The notes beneath the pieces are model-generated. The model had not been told where the DNA came from and searched no databases. It was given only the letters and a program-made list of their open reading frames with translations. From the NCBI GenBank assembly GCA_011391125.1, contig JAABRE010000029.1, positions 1-54,802 on the forward strand: 54,802 bases of DNA, written 5' to 3'. Made by a program: the position numbers and the translations under genes. The stretch is from Synechococcales cyanobacterium S06. GTDB lineage: Bacteria > Cyanobacteriota > Cyanobacteriia > Cyanobacteriales > JAABRE01. This document shows positions 52,522-54,802 of the stretch, piece by piece (the first letter of the stretch is position 1; every line of letters starts with the position of its first letter).

Positions 52522-52908
52522 ATGAAAAATTATCCAGAATTAAACACTTATCAAGGTGGCTGTCACTGTGGTAGAGTAAGGTTTGAGGTAATTATTAATA
52601 AATATGAAGCCCTGGACTGTAATTGTACAATTTGTAGTAAGAAAGGTTTTTTACATCTGATTGTACCTTCAGAAGATTTTACCCTGCGACAAGGTAATGA
52701 TTCTTTAACCACTTATACTTTTAATACCAAAACAGCTAAACATAAATTTTGTCAAGTGTGTGGTATTCATGCTTTTTATCAACCTCGTTCTCACCCTAAC
52801 TCCATTGATGTTAATATTCGTTGTTTAGATGAGAATATTGTTTCTAAATTTGAGATTAAACCTTTCGATGGCGCAAACTGGGAAAAAAATATTGATCAGA
52901 TTCGTTAA
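52522..52908 (+). CDS. GFA/CENP-V-domain zinc protein
   Basis: 128 residues. Zinc cysteines in YQGGCHCGRVRFEV, LDCNCTICSKKGF and KHKFCQVCGIHAFYQPRS match the GFA fold (glutathione-dependent formaldehyde-activating-like). Most members have unknown activity; a role in aldehyde or glutathione chemistry is only suggested. Confidence 0.9.
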   Translation: MKNYPELNTYQGGCHCGRVRFEVIINKYEALDCNCTICSKKGFLHLIVPSEDFTLRQGNDSLTTYTFNTKTAKHKFCQVCGIHAFYQPRSHPNSIDVNIRCLDENIVSKFEIKPFDGANWEKNIDQIR

Positions 52909-52946
52909 TAATTAAGACTCAATGAATAGGGGTTGCTAATGGGTTG

Positions 52947-53945
52947 ATGTTTAATTTTATTTTGAATAATAGTAGGGGGATGATCTTACTGGCAGCAGCG
53001 AGTTTAGATTACCTAATTGGAGATCCTCAAAACTGGTTACATCCAGTGCAAGTAATGGGTTGGATTATCACTCAAATAACGAAAATAGCGGGTGAGCAAA
53101 AATGGCAACGAAGACTAACCGGAATAATTTTAGGAAGTGGTTTAATAGTCGGTAGTGGTTTATTTAGTTATTACCTGATTAACATCGCTAATTTTTACCA
53201 CCCAATCTTCAGTATGCTCCTGCAAATAATCCTCCTTGCGAGTTGTTTTGCGGGCCGTAGTTTAAGAAATGCCGCATTAGATGTCTTACAACCTTTAACT
53301 GAAAATAACTTAGAATTAGCTCGTCAAAAATTAAGCCAATATGTGGGTAGAGACACCAATAATTTATCCGAAACCGACATCTTACGAGCCGTGTTAGAAA
53401 CTGTCGCTGAAAATACTACCGATGGCGTAACTGCGCCCTTATTTTATGCAATTTTGGGCGCATTTTTACCTTTCGGTAGTGTACCTTTGGCCTTGGCCTA
53501 TAAAGCTGCCAGCACCTTAGATTCCATGATTGGTTATCGCTCTGAACCTTTCGCCGATTTAGGTTGGTTTAGTGCTAAATTTGAAGATCTTTTGACTTGG
53601 TTTCCCTGTCGTTTAACTGTGCTTACCTTAGCCTTAATTTCCCGAAAACCCCAGCAAGTTTGGCAAATTTGTCAAAGAGATGCGATTAAAGACCCAAGTC
53701 CCAATTCCGGTTGGAGTGAATGTGCTTATGCGGCGATTTTAGGGGTACAATTGGGCGGAATTAATACCTATAAAGGTGTGATTAAGGAAAAACCCCTCTT
53801 AGGTGATTCCCTTGAACTGATTACCGCTCAAAAAATTCAACAAGCTTTAACCTTAACCCGTTTTTGCTGTTTAATTTGGTTGGCGATATTTTTAGCACTT
53901 GTTTTTTACAATACTTGGTTCGGTGATCTAGCATTTTCAGATTAA
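52947..53945 (+). CDS. cbiB: Adenosylcobinamide-phosphate synthase
   Basis: 332 residues from ATG 52947 (an in-frame TTG sits just before). LDYLIGDPQNWLHPVQVMGW, LSQYVGRDTNNLSETDILRAVLETVAENTTDGVTAPL (given in parts: VGRDTNNL, VETVAENTTDG-like), YRSEPFADLGWFSAKFEDL and PSPNSGWSECAYAAILGVQLGG are characteristic of CbiB/CobD. A membrane protein that attaches aminopropanol phosphate to cobyric acid, late in B12 synthesis. Confidence 0.96.
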   Translation: MFNFILNNSRGMILLAAASLDYLIGDPQNWLHPVQVMGWIITQITKIAGEQKWQRRLTGIILGSGLIVGSGLFSYYLINIANFYHPIFSMLLQIILLASCFAGRSLRNAALDVLQPLTENNLELARQKLSQYVGRDTNNLSETDILRAVLETVAENTTDGVTAPLFYAILGAFLPFGSVPLALAYKAASTLDSMIGYRSEPFADLGWFSAKFEDLLTWFPCRLTVLTLALISRKPQQVWQICQRDAIKDPSPNSGWSECAYAAILGVQLGGINTYKGVIKEKPLLGDSLELITAQKIQQALTLTRFCCLIWLAIFLALVFYNTWFGDLAFSD

Positions 53946-54513
53946 ATGAGAGCTACCCCCTCACCCCCCTACCCCCCTCATCCCAAAGGGAGAACCATTT
54001 ATTAGCCTTCACCTATAAGAATTATTTTCCTATTCCCTCACCCCCCTACCCCCCTCATCCCAAAGGGAGAGGGGGGAAAAGAGTCCTCATAAATTTGGGA
54101 AGTGCTATAATTCACCCTTTCCTTGAGTGCATCTCCTTATTTTAAATTCATTTCTAACAGTTTCGCTAAAATATCATCAATAATAGGGTTCGTTGTTGCG
54201 CTTCAGCGCAATCTGGAGCGCTAAAGCGCAACTACAAACCTAAATTTAATTCTAACAGTTTCGCTAAAATATCAACAATAATAGGGTTCGTTGTTGCGAC
54301 CATCTGGTAGGGGCGCAAGCATTGCCCCCCTCTAAGTACGGGACAAAAGACTTAAAAACTATACTATAAAGGGGTTTCAGAGAAGATGCACGTAATCTAC
54401 ATCAGTTTACGTTCAAACCCACCACAAAAATAAATTAGCAAATCCTCTCTAGGAATGGCTTTGCCAGTTTGCAGATATGACATAATGGATTCCCATTTGC
54501 TGTAAGAAAACCC
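53946..54513. other. Gene-free, repeat-rich region (568 bp)
   Basis: Contains two copies of CTCACCCCCCTACCCCCCTC (from 53959 and 54038), the TATAGCA-type repeat ending at 54112, the ~57-bp direct repeat at 54142-54298, and from about 54370 probably the left end of the IS4-like element. No other gene seen. Confidence 0.6.
54142..54298. repeat. Direct repeat of ~57 bp (two copies)
   Basis: The phrase TTCTAACAGTTTCGCTAAAA with TATCA(T/A)CAATAATAGGG and TTCGTTGTTGCG occurs at about 54142-54200 and again at 54242-54298, separated by a GCGCTAAAGCGC palindrome repeat. Looks like a local duplication around a dispersed element. Confidence 0.85.
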
Positions 54514-54802
54514 ATGAACCAATATAACGCCTTGAAACAAGCCCTCAAACCTCATTTGGGATGGCACGGAGCAAGACTCTCTTTCCTCGCCTTGTTCTTA
54601 CTGGCTCTGTTGAAAGTGAAAACGGTCAATCTCAAAGAATTGGCTCTCGGTTTTGAAGGTCTGGCATTGGTAGAGTCCCATTACAAACGATTACAACGCT
54701 TTTTTTCGGACTTCGAGATTGATTACCCTCAAATTGCTCGTATCGTAGTCCACTGGCTCAATATCCCCCAACCCTGGGTATTGAGTATTGACCGCACCAA
54801 TT
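54514..54802 (+). CDS. IS4-family-like transposase, N-terminal part (runs off the window)
   Basis: 96 residues from ATG 54514: MNQYNALKQALKPHLGWHG, LLKVKTVNLKELALGF, SHYKRLQRFFSDF, then WVLSIDRTN, where the D is the first DDE-catalytic aspartate of IS4-type elements. The codon usage and higher GC differ slightly from neighbours, fitting a mobile gene. Intactness unknown. Confidence 0.85.
   Translation, partial: MNQYNALKQALKPHLGWHGARLSFLALFLLALLKVKTVNLKELALGFEGLALVESHYKRLQRFFSDFEIDYPQIARIVVHWLNIPQPWVLSIDRTN

Overview
The window looks like chromosome of a low-GC, unicellular-type cyanobacterium (Geminocystis/Cyanobacterium-like is my guess; genus not provable here). The evidence is frequent HIP1 octamers (GCGATCGC) inside genes and cyanobacterium-typical families: cyAbrB regulator, DUF4327, DUF3122, the TIGR04168 phosphoesterase, a group 2 sigma factor, Fe-superoxide dismutase, a CHAT-TPR protein and a class II ribonucleotide reductase with an intein. 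Most genes are housekeeping or metabolic, but the spaces between them are crowded with small inverted-repeat elements (MITE-like), heptamer tandem repeats and toxin-antitoxin remnants.

Layout. 1-2.1 kb: edge of an ISAs1-like transposase, a signal-peptide fragment it seems to have interrupted, and a C5 DNA methyltransferase gene split by a 124-bp MITE. 2.2-5.5 kb: membrane protein, RHH/GIY-YIG-like protein, LOG-family protein, sodB and a highly folded RNA resembling a stand-alone HEARO/omega RNA. 5.6-12.5 kb: FdhF/YdeP molybdoenzyme, a DUF433/DUF5615 toxin-antitoxin pair, a VapBC pair whose toxin is split at a perfect -1 slippery heptamer, and a CHAT-TPR protein. 12.8-16.4 kb: YdcF-like protein, MFS carrier, ureAB, orphan ParD. 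16.4-20.4 kb: CbiG-CobJ fusion, a possible toxin/immunity pair, and an antitoxin followed by a ParE/RelE-like toxin broken by two copies of the same MITE. 20.6-25.7 kb: diguanylate cyclase, KDPG aldolase, HflX (apparently starting at AUA), phosphoesterase, tRNA-Ser(UGA). 25.7-38.4 kb: type ISP-like restriction-modification enzyme, DUF202 protein, glycogen branching enzyme, YgfZ, Sua5/YciO-like protein, LarC, Ser/Thr kinase, aminotransferase. 38.4-47.4 kb: hairpin-rich spacer, sigma factor, DUF4327, PP2C phosphatase, RluE-like synthase, then a leftward cluster of hydrolase, unknown protein, ParA, DUF3122 and EamA carrier. 47.7-54.8 kb: NrdJ with intein, cyAbrB, Rrf2 regulator, GFA protein, CbiB, repeat-rich spacer, and the start of an IS4-like transposase.

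Genes that work together: cobalamin biosynthesis (CbiG-CobJ, CbiB) supplies the cofactor of the B12-dependent NrdJ. LarC and UreAB are both linked to nickel enzymes, but ureC and the urease accessory genes are not in the window. A kinase and a PP2C phosphatase are both present.

The most notable observations are precise, frame-restoring MITE insertions (twice in one toxin gene, once in a methyltransferase gene); the orphan omega-RNA-like RNA after sodB; the A AAA AAG slippery site in vapC; the AUA start of hflX; the intein placed directly before the NrdJ thiyl-radical cysteine; and repeat elements read in frame inside cbiG-cobJ, the restriction enzyme and the intein.
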